Part shown: positions 45,535 to 56,289 of the stretch, one piece after another
Position numbering within the stretch: the stretch's first letter is position 1
How the letters are laid out: each line of letters starts with the position of its first letter
NCBI GenBank assembly: GCA_021186555.1
Contig: JAJKFL010000042.1
Span: 8,353,281-8,417,280, forward strand
DNA from: Reticulitermes speratus
Lineage: Eukaryota > Arthropoda > Insecta > Blattodea > Rhinotermitidae
DNA length: 64,000 nucleotides
Direction: 5' to 3'
Made by a program: the position numbers and the translations under genes
The notes under the pieces: model-generated
What the model saw: the letters and a program-made list of their open reading frames with translations, nothing else
Databases searched by the model: none
Told to the model about the DNA's origin: nothing

Positions 45535-46288
45535 GAGGTACTCGCAGCGGCGTTGCTGAAGGTGCAGGTGTTCTGATTTGTAGACGTTGTGTCGCTAGGC
45601 GCGTCGTTTGTGACGTCTCTGAGGCAACGCTGCCCTCTCTCCATCGGGAACCTTTCGTCAGTGAACATTTCATGTCCCAGAAGATTTGTATCTTCATGAC
45701 AAATAATGTCATTACACATATTTTGTCTTATTTCGACAGGAACTTTAGTGAAGTGTTAATTAAATGTGAATTTGTAGGAAAATGTTGTCTAGTTGTCCCT
45801 TTTTGGTGACTTTTGTGTAATATAAACAACGCGTGAACCTGTTTGGTATAGCAGAACGCTGCAAATAAAGTTCTTGCGATTAAATTCTAACTGCGAATTG
45901 AAGAACTGGGTAAGAAGGATACATATCTTGCTGCAATAAGAATGACATAAATTTGATAACATGGTTTCCGTTGGAAATTTGAAAATTGAGATGCATGAGG
46001 AGGGGAGCAGAAAGGGGAAAATGTTCTTTATGTAGAGGGTATTATAGAAGCATATATTTCTGAAATATACAGAAAAAACTAGGATTGAGAGAAAAATTTC
46101 TGAACACCGAATGATTAAATATAAATAAATAAACAGCATACAAGTAATTAATAACTGTATAAAATTACAGAACTGAGCAACTTGGGTATGTTACAGTGTG
46201 ACTGCGAAAACCAAACGAAGAAAATCACACAGCGTGTTGAGAAAGTGAATGATTATTTATTTTGAGTAAGGACTGATATGGATTGTAG
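45535..46288. other. No recognisable feature
   Basis: A 116-residue minus-strand frame (45789-46139) is AT-rich and without motifs. Confidence 0.4.
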
Positions 46289-46290
46289 AA

Positions 46291-46830
46291 GCCGATCCCA
46301 GTGGCCGTGCGGTCTAAGGCGTGGGTCTTCGGCCGCTCGCTTACTGGGATTGTGGGTTCGAATCCCACCGGGGGCATGGATGTTTGTGTTGTGTTTGTCG
46401 TAAGGACGGTAGTATGGAACGTAAAGTGACATGAAGGACGAAAGGATTTAAACAGTACAAAAATGGATCAAAGGGGAAAAACCCCGGACAGACCAAAAAA
46501 AAAGAAAAAAAAAAAAAAAAGAAAAAAAAAGAAAAAAAACCACCGGCGGCATGGGTTTTTGTGTTGTGTTTGTTGTAAGGACGGTAGTATGGAGCGTAAA
46601 GTGACATGAAGGACGAAAGGATTTAAACAGTACAAAAATGGATCAAAGGGGAAAAACCCCGGACAGGCAAAAAAAAAAAAAAAAAACATCCCGCCGGGGG
46701 CATGGATGTCTGTCTCTTGTGAGTGTTGTGTGTTGTCAGGTAGAGGCCTCTGCGTCGGGCTGATCAATCGTTCAGAGGAGTCCTACCGAGTGTGGTGTGT
46801 CTGAGTGTGATCGTGAAGCCTCAAAAACAT
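46291..46830 (+). mobile_element. SINE-D chained trimer, second example
   Basis: Same architecture as 45000-45523: head plus D2 body, a second D2 unit starting near ccaccggcggcatgg, then a D1 unit starting atcccgccgggggcatgg. A-rich separators lie at 46496-46540 and 46671-46686. The 3' end lacks the last block of D1, and no target duplication was found. Confidence 0.85.
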
Positions 46831-46834
46831 GGAA

Positions 46835-47475
46835 AGCCATGACAGTCATTTATAATCAATCCTCAATAACAAATCTTTAATTGGATGGCCCAAAGATCTG
46901 TTCTTGATTGTTTCCATAACACAACGACATGAGTTCTGTCAAATTAATCTTAACCAGTCAGGCTAACATTATCAATCAGTACAAGAATTTAAAATGCAGT
47001 GTCTTAAAATCTAATGCAAATATCTATTCTAACCAACAAGCTGTGTTGAACGGACCAATCAAAGATTTGTTATTGATTTTTTTCATGAAACAACGGGATG
47101 AACTCTATTGAATTGATGAATCCTGTTTTGTGCCGAATAGTCTGGTGGATCGGCACCGACGTTTCAGGGAACTTGATGCCACAGAATTTAAATTGTGTTA
47201 TTGTGACAACTTGTAGTCTGGTTCATGGATATCGTTGTTTCGGAAGAACAGGTTTTCTCCGTTTTCTATCTGAATTCTTGCTTTCAAAGTGTCTCAATCA
47301 ACATGACGGTCATAGTTCGTTTATTGGTGGAAAGAGGGAAGTGGAAAACCTACCCTCATGGTCCAATTTCAAAGAATTAGTCGCAATCCTTGGACGGAGC
47401 CTGAGACCAACAGTCGGGGGACGATGGACGATTTATAAATTTTCAGAAAAGACGACGTAGCCTTATTATATTTTT
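46835..47475. other. No clear feature
   Basis: A caccgacgtttcaggg patch at 47155 recalls the G-type hairpin. The 120-residue frame at 47098-47460 has no motif. Confidence 0.4.
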
Positions 47476-47487
47476 GTTAATATAAAT

Positions 47488-47752
47488 TTTTTTTTCCCCT
47501 ATGGCTCAACAGCCCCTTTTCGGGGGCCTAGGCCTCCTCATTTCGAGGCTTCACGATCACTCATTTAGACACACCACACTCGGTAGGATTCCTCTGGACG
47601 AGTGATCAGCCCGTCGCAGAGACCTCTACCTGACAACACACAACAATCACAACAGACAGACATCCATGCCCCCGGTGGGATTCGAACCCACGATCCTAGT
47701 AAGCGAGCGGCCGAAGACCCACGCCTTAGACCACACGGCCACTGGGATCGGC
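47488..47752 (-). mobile_element. SINE-D copy, D1 type
   Basis: Complete minus-strand copy with one head and one D1 body plus A-tail (T-run at its plus-strand start). A 9-bp target duplication aatataaat lies at 47479-47487 and 47753-47761. The 112- and 67-residue frames here are translations of this element. Confidence 0.9.
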
Positions 47753-47761
47753 AATATAAAT

Positions 47762-49495
47762 ATTTATTAACTATTAAATTATATTTTAAATCCCTTATTT
47801 TATAAAACAAGCAGAAATAACAAAATATTTTGCTATTATAAACCCGAAGTCCATTGACTTTCTTCCCTGTTTTTCCTTTTTTGCACTGACAGAATATATA
47901 CAAATTTGCTCATTTTCTCGTGAATTTCTTTTTTATAACACTCTCAAGTTCGCCGTATTTTTTATGTAATTACGTCTGAAATGAAAGCAACCGCCCACTG
48001 GAGGACAATTGTCTCTGCATAAAGTTCTTTGCTGCTTGTTCCGGCCTATAAAAATATTTTCATATTTCACGAGTTTCTGTGCTGTTTATTACATACAAGG
48101 AACAAAAGTTTCTGTTTCACTGCTTTGCCCTTTAGGGAAGGGAATTCAAAACATTTCGTTGGCTGGCAATCATTTTTTTTTTTCCTGGTTCCTTCTGGTG
48201 TTGACCCAGGAACCATTTGTAGGACTTTGTAATTTCCGCTCCGCCGTTTCAGTCTGAGACTTCAGCGCCCCGCAGTTATTGCTTGAATGTAGAAAGTAAA
48301 ACACGCCGTCGGTAAAGTGAACGCTGTTAAGTCGATCTCTGTGCCGTCCCAGCGCACGTGGTATCAGCTCTGTTAGGGTTGGTGGCCTGTTGTTGCTACC
48401 GGACAGAGTCTGCAAACAGGGTTCTGAGTTTTCATAATCTCCTTTCATCATAATGCATATTATTCATAAAAGAATGCAACTATGGTGGTTGGACGTTTAA
48501 CAGAAAAATTGTTAATTCACGGAAAATGTACGACAGTAAATCAAATCTAAACCTTTAAAGTGCGGTAAAAAAATCGACACCCTACTGTGCACAGATCTGG
48601 GCACTGCAATTCATCAGCGTGGTTAGAATCGTTTACTACTGTATGTAGAGTAGACCTGAGAATGTTTCGACAAAACGACCGAAATGTACGGAAGCCATCT
48701 TTACCAAATTAGCTGGTAACACTTGTAAGGTTTGCATTTAACTCAACTTATTCAGTAAATGAAAGTGATAAATACGAGTATGTATCACAGAGCTGAGAAT
48801 TATGATTAACATTTTAATAAATGTAACAATAATGTAACAATTTCAGATAAACCACACGTCTTTAAATGCGTATGATAATAATGTAACTTAATTATAATAT
48901 TAATTAGATGTACCACCTCCTTTAGAAATCTGAGACTCTGAGTTTTACCAACGAAATAAGTTTTTCTGAACAAACAGCCATTATTTCCGTGAACATACTT
49001 AACTGGGTTTGCCTGTATAATATAGAAGCTTTATGTTCTATGCAATGTAGTAACTTATTTCTTAAATATTATGGCGATGAATTACATGTTTGAAAGTTTA
49101 AGCCATTGTATACGCCTCTGTTTATTTAGAATCAAGACCGTAAGCCGGAGAGTTTGTCTAACGGAGAGGCCGCTTTTTTATATAAACATGTTTATTGGGT
49201 GCGGTGGCGTAGTATAACTAAGCAAATCGTGAATGTCGATGTAAATATCTTACTTGAGGTGTGTTATCTCGATATGACCTCTGTTCGTATCTCGGCTTAC
49301 ATCCCACCCTTATCAAACCCTTATGTAGATTACATCCAACGTATCTCGGGTAACTGTAAACGTAAATGTTCTGTAAGTGTAACTTAGTAACTTAATATAA
49401 CTAACTCTAATTGTAGCTTTATCTGTAGTTGTAAATGTAACTAACTCTAACTGTTGTTGCAATTGTAACTTGTACTGTAAATATAATTCTATCTA
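47762..49495. other. No recognisable feature
   Basis: About 1.7 kb, AT-rich, with small frames only. A gtaactctaact-like simple pattern occurs at 49385-49480. Confidence 0.4.
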
Positions 49496-49508
49496 TAACT
49501 ATCACCTT

Positions 49509-49794
49509 ATTTTTGAGTGGTGAAGGGCCCCGCAGCAGATGCTACGGACGCACCGCAGCATTAAGGCTTCTTGTGCAAACCCTGTGATGAAGATAACAGT
49601 TTTTTTTTACCAAGTTTTACAATTAATGGAGCACCAGTGGAATGAAAATTGACAGGGAAAACTGACAACTCGGAGAAAAACCTGTCCCAGTGCCACTTCG
49701 TCCACCACAAATCTCACATGAACCTACCCGGGATCGAACCCCGGGCCTCCGCGGTGAGAGGCCGGCGACTAACCGCCTGAGCCATGGCACGGCC
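49509..49794 (-). mobile_element. SINE-I copy 6
   Basis: Complete minus-strand copy (B box complement gggatcgaacccc). Exact 11-bp target duplication actatcacctt at 49498-49508 and 49795-49805. Confidence 0.92.
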
Positions 49795-49805
49795 ACTATC
49801 ACCTT

Positions 49806-51055
49806 TCGTGTGCTCGGTATCGGATTTCTGCATTTGTGTAGACAAGACGGCAAGAGCTTTATAATTTAGGACCAAAGATTTGTGATTTCGTGGCACTTCA
49901 GGCTCTTATAGTTCCTAAATATCGAGACTTCGGCCTTCTATACTATAACGCCGTATAGTATGTTAAACACATTAAGCTGTATATTTTAGATCAAAAATTT
50001 ACAGTGTTAAAAGAGATTTTTTTGTGCTTTGTTGACTGACAATTTTTCTCTCCATTTAGATTTGCATAGAGTGTTTACCAGTCCTTTGAGAACTTACATT
50101 TTGACGCCTATAAAGGAGTTTTACACGTGACACTCTATTTCACGCACATTTTAGTTCTGCTTTACATATATACAACAAATATTTCCAGGAAGTGAAATAT
50201 GACATTTCATCTTGAATATATAAATCGAGTTAATATTAACATCGTTTCAAGGTTTCTGCACCGGCCTAAAATAACGATCGCGAGTTTCTTTTATCGTGTT
50301 TTCGTTATCTTTACACGTTCAACAACGTAGTTGCACCTAAAGCCCTCCTTTAACCCTATTAGATCACGAGAAAACCTGAGATGAAGATAAACGACCACCC
50401 GACTGTCTGAGTTTGTTCGGAATAATGGTTGTTGGTAAAAGTCACTGATTTGCCTTTATTGTCTGAAGTTTTTTTTACATGGTAATTTATTCGTCTGTTT
50501 TTTTGATAACTTTCGTAGAAGCGTGCATTAGAATATTGACGTCATGTTTATTCAGACAGGAATTTTCAATTTGATAAATAAAGATAAAAATGTTAAAGAC
50601 GCCTCAGTGTGTAAATAATTTTATCTTGCATCTTACAAAAATATTGGGTTAGTAAAATATGCAAAGAGTTATTCAGTATAAAGAAGATCGAGTTCGTGTC
50701 AGTGGTACCAACGTGAAATAAAATGGGGAGATCGGAGTTTCTCAAGACGATGTTTATGAATTTTTGTTACCTCCAGAATGCCTGATAAGTATTTGCCTGA
50801 TTTCGGATGAACACATTGTCCTGAAGATGTAGGCAATGCTTTCCTCCATAACGTCATTACATTTTTACCAGACTAAATGGCATCACACCCAAATTGCTTT
50901 AAATTTCAAGAAATAATACTGTTACTGTTTCTTATCAGAAGTAATCCAAAAGAAGAAACATTGAAATGTATAAGTGGGACTATTTACATACACTAACTGG
51001 ATGCAACTCTATTTAAAAAAAACTTTATAGTTTTTTTAAAACTTATTTAAAAACT
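49806..51055. other. Mostly featureless
   Basis: Around 50818-50890 a decayed G-type arm (cctgaagatgtaggcaatgc, then ttaccagactaaatggc). Otherwise nothing recognised. Confidence 0.4.
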
Positions 51056-51060
51056 TTATA

Positions 51061-51107
51061 AAACCCGACATATGTTTCGGCTCTTATAGAGCCATCTTCA
51101 GGGGTTT
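51061..51107 (-). ncRNA. Best hammerhead-ribozyme-like motif
   Basis: Minus strand, in order: helix I AAACCC (51107-51102), core CTGAAGA (51101-51095), extra T (51094), helix II GGCTCT (51093-51088), ATA loop, AGAGCC (51084-51079), GAAAC (51078-51074), ATAT loop, GT (51069-51068), cleavage base C (51067), helix I partner GGGTTT (51066-51061). All invariant core positions of the CUGANGA / GAAA hammerhead are present, with the canonical GUC triplet. Helix III has only two pairs, and one base is extra between A9 and helix II. A hammerhead is the best structural explanation, but cleavage is unproven. Confidence 0.5.
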
Positions 51108-51109
51108 AT

Positions 51110-51727
51110 TGTTGTCAAAACTGCATATATTAAAACGTCTTTTCCAGTTGGTGTATGTAAATAGTGACTGTGAAAAGATGCACGGTGATTACAGAATAAA
51201 GTGTAAGTTGGAATTAGGCGCTGAAGATTTAACAAAGAGTTTGACAAGAATATGAACATATTTTTATCGTTCGGATCTTGCTTCTTACAGCAACTTGTGA
51301 GTACATGGCATATTAGCAATGAATAAATCTATCTTCTTTACTTTCTTTTGTATGCAACTGAACTAGTTCCAAGCCAACGTAAAGCCATAGGAATTATTTG
51401 ATGAAACTTATTATTGTGTTTACACCTTACCATCTCAGCAAATATAACATTTGCATAGGATATTCGAATATTGAAAAATAACATTTAATTTAATATTCCC
51501 CCATTTAAAGGGGAGTATTAAAAATCTTGTGACAATGACAAAGGAAGCTCATTTCAGTAACACAAAAAGTAGTATGCTGCTTGAAAGAGAAACTGTGCTG
51601 CAGTGTGCATGAATCAGTTGTTATTGCCGGTGTGTTTTGTAGCCATGACTACTGAATTTTGTTTTGTAATGTGTTTATAGAGAATATTATTTTCTAATGG
51701 AACCTTCATGAGTCGGCAACCGTCTTT
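51110..51727. other. Retroelement-end-like segment, then nothing
   Basis: 51150-51205 matches the segment beside FB2 and FB4 (agttggtgtatg, then gtgaaaagatgcacggtg, then agaataaa). After that nothing is recognised. Confidence 0.4.
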
Positions 51728-52245
51728 AGGCGCGTTCGCAAAATTGCGAAAACCGCATATTACCTTCGACATGTTTGTCTGTCCGTCCGTCCGTTCGCAT
51801 GGAACAACTCGGCTTTCACTATGCGGATTTTCATGAAATCTGATATTTGGATGTTTTTGGAAACTCTGTCGAGAAAGTTCAAGTTTCATTAAAATCCGAC
51901 AAGAACAACGGGTACTTTACATAAACACCTACATACATTTATAATAATATCTCACTCAGTTCTTCCTATACTGAGAAATGTCTCAGATAAAAGTTGTAGA
52001 TAAAACCAAAACACACATTTTATGTTCAATAACATTTTTCCGAACATCGTGCCGTTTATGAGATAATGTGGAAAAATATGGTAGAGCCAGACTGACCACA
52101 GATGACAATATAATACGGCGCATGCGCATTACATGCCGGATAACTAAGGCTACAGACACACACGCAGAGTATGTAGTACTTATTGCTTTTCCACGGCAAC
52201 AATGGTTACGCGAACGCGCCTCAATATTACGTTATACGTACATTG
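51728..52245 (+). mobile_element. MITE-B copy 5, best preserved
   Basis: Ends aggcgcgttcgcaaaattgc and cgcgaacgcgcctcaa, with all family landmarks. The 91-residue minus-strand frame (51614-51889) is the recurring family peptide. Confidence 0.85.
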
Positions 52246-52795
52246 CCTTTCTTGTTATATATAATCTGTTCCAGGGGATAAACCTCAAGTGGGAATAACA
52301 GTATACGCTAAACAGAAATGTTTCCTGGATTGGGTATCTTGAGTTGCAATGTCTTACAGGCTTCTGTGTGTGTCGTGTTTTATAAAATTATTATTATCCC
52401 CATTCCTAATAATTATCTTTACGTCTTTTGAAATTTTGTTAATGTTGTATAGTCATGCAGCGTTCTTAGAGTGAGCGGTAAACATGTATTAGTAATATAA
52501 ATATGAAATTCCATAACTAGGTCTCTTCCATGTTCAGAATTTATCAGAAACAAAACAAGAAAACACACTGCAGATCGTGTACAAATTACGTGTGTTGTTA
52601 TCAGCAGTTTAGAGTACCATCTTATGACGCCACGAACATCTGTCAAGTGAGTAGCACTCGTACTTTTTTGCAGAGGTACCGGAATATTTTATGGTTTCCC
52701 TTAAAGACCCCCCCCCCCCCCCCTACTCACTACGTATATGACGGTACAGTCTCTCAAATTGACAATTTCCGCTTCCTCTTACGTATTTCCAATAC
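52246..52795. other. No recognisable feature
   Basis: A C16 run lies at 52708-52723. The 108-residue frame at 52530-52856 runs into the tandem array and has no motif. Confidence 0.4.
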
Positions 52796-52807
52796 ATTAC
52801 TCGCTGA

Positions 52808-53203
52808 TAATACTGTCATTAGACACTATATAATACTGTCATTAGACACTATATAATACTGTAATTAGACACTATATAATACTGTCATTAGACACTATAT
52901 AATACTGTCATTAGACACTATATAATACTGTCATTAGACACTATATAATACTGTCATTAGACACTATATAATACTGTCATTAGACACTATATAATACTGT
53001 CGTTAGACACTATATAATACTGTCGTTAGACACTATATAATACTGTCATTAGACACTATATAATACTGTCATTAGACACTATATAATACTGTCATTAGAC
53101 ACTATATAATACTGTCATTAGACACTATATAATACTGTCATTAGACACTATATAATACTGTCATTAGACACTATATAATACTGTCATTAGACACTATATA
53201 ATC
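52808..53203 (+). repeat. 23-bp x~17 tandem array
   Basis: Unit actgtcattagacactatat plus aat. Variants are confined to the position cattag/cgttag/aattag. No indels. Confidence 0.95.
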
Positions 53204-53209
53204 ATGGTT

Positions 53210-54290
53210 TACATCTTTTTTAACAAACAACAAAACAAAGTAACAAATTTAAACATATCTGTAAAGTTCCTCTGAGAAAATTCATGGTACTTAAGTCTGT
53301 GAATAGCGTAGAATGTCCACATTTTTTTTTCAGGAATGTAATCGTAACATTCTGTAAGCTCACTTCAGTAACACATTTCATCATTTTTTTGCCATGATTC
53401 ATTTAGCTGTAAGTAACGTAACGTAACGTAATACCAAGTATCTGCATTGTGAACAGTCACAGTTGAACCACACATTTCGAGAGTCAAAGGAATCCAGTAA
53501 CAGTATTACAGGAGCAACTTATGATGCGGAGTTCTGCTTGCCTTGAAGGAAACCTTCTGAGATGGCTGTCTGGCTTCTCGGCAAATAACAACAGCTCTCT
53601 ATGTCTGCATCTTTAAATGAATTGTGTGATATTTTTTTGTCTTACATTACAACAACCGTCGATTGGTAAAATGATTATATTTATATGATGCGTAGTGTCA
53701 CCTTCTTTGTTTATTTAGCATGTTATTGGCACAAGCGGAAACGTTGCTTCCGTGTATTCGGGAGGTGCCTTTATATGAAAAATGGAATTGCTATCGATCA
53801 TAGAAACTATACAAAATTCGCTCGCTATCATATTCCTCGTAGTTATTAGTCACTTCCTAATCACTTACTTGCCAAAGAGCTGAACCACCGCATACCAATT
53901 CTCTAGCTCCACCAAGCTCATGACAGCTGATGGCATCAACTATGGATCAATCAAATTCATCGTCGTTTCCACCAGTAATTGCTTTTCACGGTCCAGGGAG
54001 AAAAACAGTGATGACGTTTGCAGAGATAAGTCTTTCTTGTTCAGTTCAGTGTCGTAAATATACAGAAAATTACGCTAATATTTAAATTATCACTACGATT
54101 TCCAGAACACTTTTAATTTTGTATATTGTTTGTCGTACCTTAAATAAAAACCAACCTTTTTTTTGGTCTGATAGTAATCTTGGATTATTTAACGTTTTGG
54201 GAAAGCAGGTACGTTTCGAGGCCATATTTTCATGTTTTTCTTCTTCCAACAAAGAAAGATATCTGTTAATTAATTACGTGATTGTTTGTT
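53210..54290. other. No recognisable feature
   Basis: About 1.1 kb, nothing shared or coding recognised. Confidence 0.4.
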
Positions 54291-54296
54291 ACTGTA

Positions 54297-54689
54297 CAGG
54301 GCATACACAAAAGAATGGTGCGGTTTCAAAAGTGAATAAAACATTTATTCTTTTATTTATTTAAAATTTATTAAAAATTTCTTTGGGGGTTCGTTAAAGA
54401 CAGCGTTTATGTACCACCATTGCCCACGTCCATCCATGAAATTCGTGATCGGATAACGCATGCACTGCAGGCCATTACAGCGGACATGCTACACCGGGTC
54501 TGGGATGAGTTTGATTACCGTGTGGATGTGTGTCGTGTGACCCAGGGTGCACACATTGAAGGATTGTAATTACCAAATGAGAAACTTGGACAGTTGCCGC
54601 CGCTGACGGTGTATGTTGTGCCCGTGTAAGGTGAGAAATAAATGTTTTATTCACTTTTGAAACCGCACCATTCTTTTGTGTATGCCCTG
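54297..54689 (+). mobile_element. Tc-type element, internally deleted
   Basis: Perfect 51-bp terminal inverted repeats (54297-54347 and 54639-54689) flanked by TA. The interior keeps only the 3' end of a transposase gene. The outer 36 bp equal the arms of the 78-bp palindromes at 11377 and 59258. Confidence 0.92.
54378..54569 (+). pseudogene. Transposase C-terminus (Tc1/mariner-like)
   Basis: An open frame of 63 residues reads FLWGFVKDSVYVPPLPTS, then an IRDRIT helix, and ends YRVDVCRVTQGAHIEGL before TAA at 54567-54569. This ending is familiar from Tc1/mariner-type insect transposases with a DDE_3 domain (recognition from memory). The DNA-binding region and all three catalytic acidic residues are missing, so it encodes no active enzyme, yet the remaining codons show no frameshift or stop. 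It lies between the TIRs with no start codon of its own. Confidence 0.75.
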
Positions 54690-54691
54690 TA

Positions 54692-55135
54692 TTTTGACAT
54701 CATAAAATGTTTGTTCATTCAAATACATGATAGAGAGATGTGCCTCTCAGAGGATGGCTTTTCCTTGTCGTTGTCTGATGCTTGACGGTGTAAAGTAGAG
54801 AAAGAATTGCTGAGCCTTTAGTCTCAATCTACCTTATGGCTTTATAATTACATGTACATGAACTATATTTCTGACTTGGTGTTTCTCTCTACCGTTTCTG
54901 TTTTCGTGAAGATATTTGGAGCAGAATCTCAATGTCACCGTCACAAGGATGTAATCGGCAGCGTCTCGGAGTTTCGTCCTATATTTTAAAGGAACTGACC
55001 AGGCATAGACCCCCGGTTCCTACCTCCCTGAAAACACCTGTAGAAGTAATCATGAGTACGAAGCATTGTGCGTCTGACCAACAGAACAATAAAATATGAC
55101 TTCATAGCTAACTAATTAAGTAGCTATGTAACAAA
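54692..55135. other. No recognisable feature
   Basis: Nothing shared or coding recognised. Confidence 0.4.
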
Positions 55136-55367
55136 CTAACTCCATGGAGCAAAGTCCTTTTTTTGAGAAGCTATTATTTCCTCATCTAGTGAAGAATTGC
55201 TCCGCATTTTATGCAACGAAGATCTTTATTGCCGTGTTCATAGGGCGACTTCTCACTAAACGTGAGCCAGATTAATCCATTTGACGTTATCCATACCGCC
55301 GTGTTTATAGATTTAAGCAAAGTACACCATGCGTTCCGTCTGACACAGCCTGTATTTGATAATTGTT

Positions 55368-55411
55368 TATACACTACATATTTCGATCATTCGATCATCG
55401 TCAGATGTACA
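55368..55411 (-). ncRNA. Hammerhead-like motif, FB6 left arm
   Basis: CTGACGA, extra T, helix II GATC/GATC, then GAAAT (C15.2 changed to T) and a GTGTA helix I partner for TGTACA. Confidence 0.3.
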
Positions 55412-55484
55412 ATACAAAAACCCAAAATCCAAAGTATAAGTTGAAAAGTTTTACATTTTTACCTCGGATTTTGGGTTTTTGTAC

Positions 55485-55528
55485 TGTACATCTGATGATG
55501 ATCGAATTATCGAAATATGTAGTGTACA
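55485..55528 (+). ncRNA. Hammerhead-like motif, FB6 right arm
   Basis: Helix I TGTACA/TGTACA (55485-55490 with 55523-55528), CTGATGA (55492-55498), extra T, short helix II GAT/ATC, GAAAT. The only copy with a fully different helix I of six pairs, so it is informative for covariation. Confidence 0.35.
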
Positions 55529-56082
55529 AATAATTATCAAACACAGGTTGTGTCAGACGGAACGCACGGTGTTGTTTGTTTAAGATTAATCCAGTTCACA
55601 ACCTTTTGTCCTATTTTTGTGAGATCCATTTTAATATTATGCCCCCATATACGTGTAGGTATTCCAAGTGGCTTCTTTTCTTCAACTCTCCACATCAAAA
55701 TTCAGTATGCATTTGCCTTCTCTCCCATACGTGTCACATGCCCCTCACATCTCATTTTTTCTTATGTGACCATCCTAATAATATGGGACGAGAAGCACAA
55801 GTCATAAGGGTCGTCACTTTCATCCGGCCGTCTCTTACTTCCTCTCTCTCTTAAGTCCAGATGTTCTTCTCTCGACACCCTCAATCCTTCTCCATTTCCT
55901 AATATGAAAGACCACGTTTCACACCCATACAGGCAACATTAATTTTTTTTTATATTCTAACGTTTACGTATTTAAATAACGGACAGAAAGACACAAGATT
56001 CTGGGCCAAATTTTGGCAGGCATCCTCTGGATTTTGTGTTCTGATTTCTTCATGCATGTAATTTTGATTTCTTAGCATTCAG

Positions 56083-56277
56083 ACTGGCTCAGGGGCCCAT
56101 CCAATCTCCCATTTAGTGAGTAATAGTTTCTCTTTCCCCGGGAACCAAAGCGGCCGGTGTGTGAAGCTGTCCAATTACCTCCATCTCGTGCTGAACTTAA
56201 GAATGCGCGTGACGAAGCCAGCTTTCTTCTATTTGCCTTCACGGCATGCGCAGGGACAGCCTCACCTGTTTCACCTT
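56083..56277 (+). mobile_element. SINE-C copy 7, headless
   Basis: Body and 3' block only: ctcaggggcccatccaatct, ccccgggaaccaaagcggcc, ctccatctcgtgctgaactt, tttgccttcacggc. 5'-truncated, so it carries no pol III promoter. Confidence 0.75.
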
Positions 56278-56289
56278 CTATTTCTTCAG

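Larger units (their letters stand above)
55324..55574. repeat. Foldback element FB6
   Basis: Arms of about 111 bp (55324-55434 and 55462-55574) with a ~27-nt loop. Terminal gcgttccgtctgacaca is shared with FB5. Each arm has a hammerhead-like motif. Confidence 0.85.
55137..55935 (-). pseudogene. LINE-W copy 11, split by foldback FB6
   Basis: Two minus-strand pieces (55137-55281 and 55575-55935) continue one another. The first holds the 3' block (gagaagctattatttcctc), the second the region coding DNIKMD and upstream HLG / GHV parts. The interruption is FB6. Overlapping target sequence (agattaatcca at both edges) suggests duplication at insertion. Confidence 0.75.

Noticed and set aside
46341-46767. 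Phe-rich frames of 88 and 99 residues on the minus strand
   Set aside because: Poly-A separators of the SINE chain read as TTT codons.
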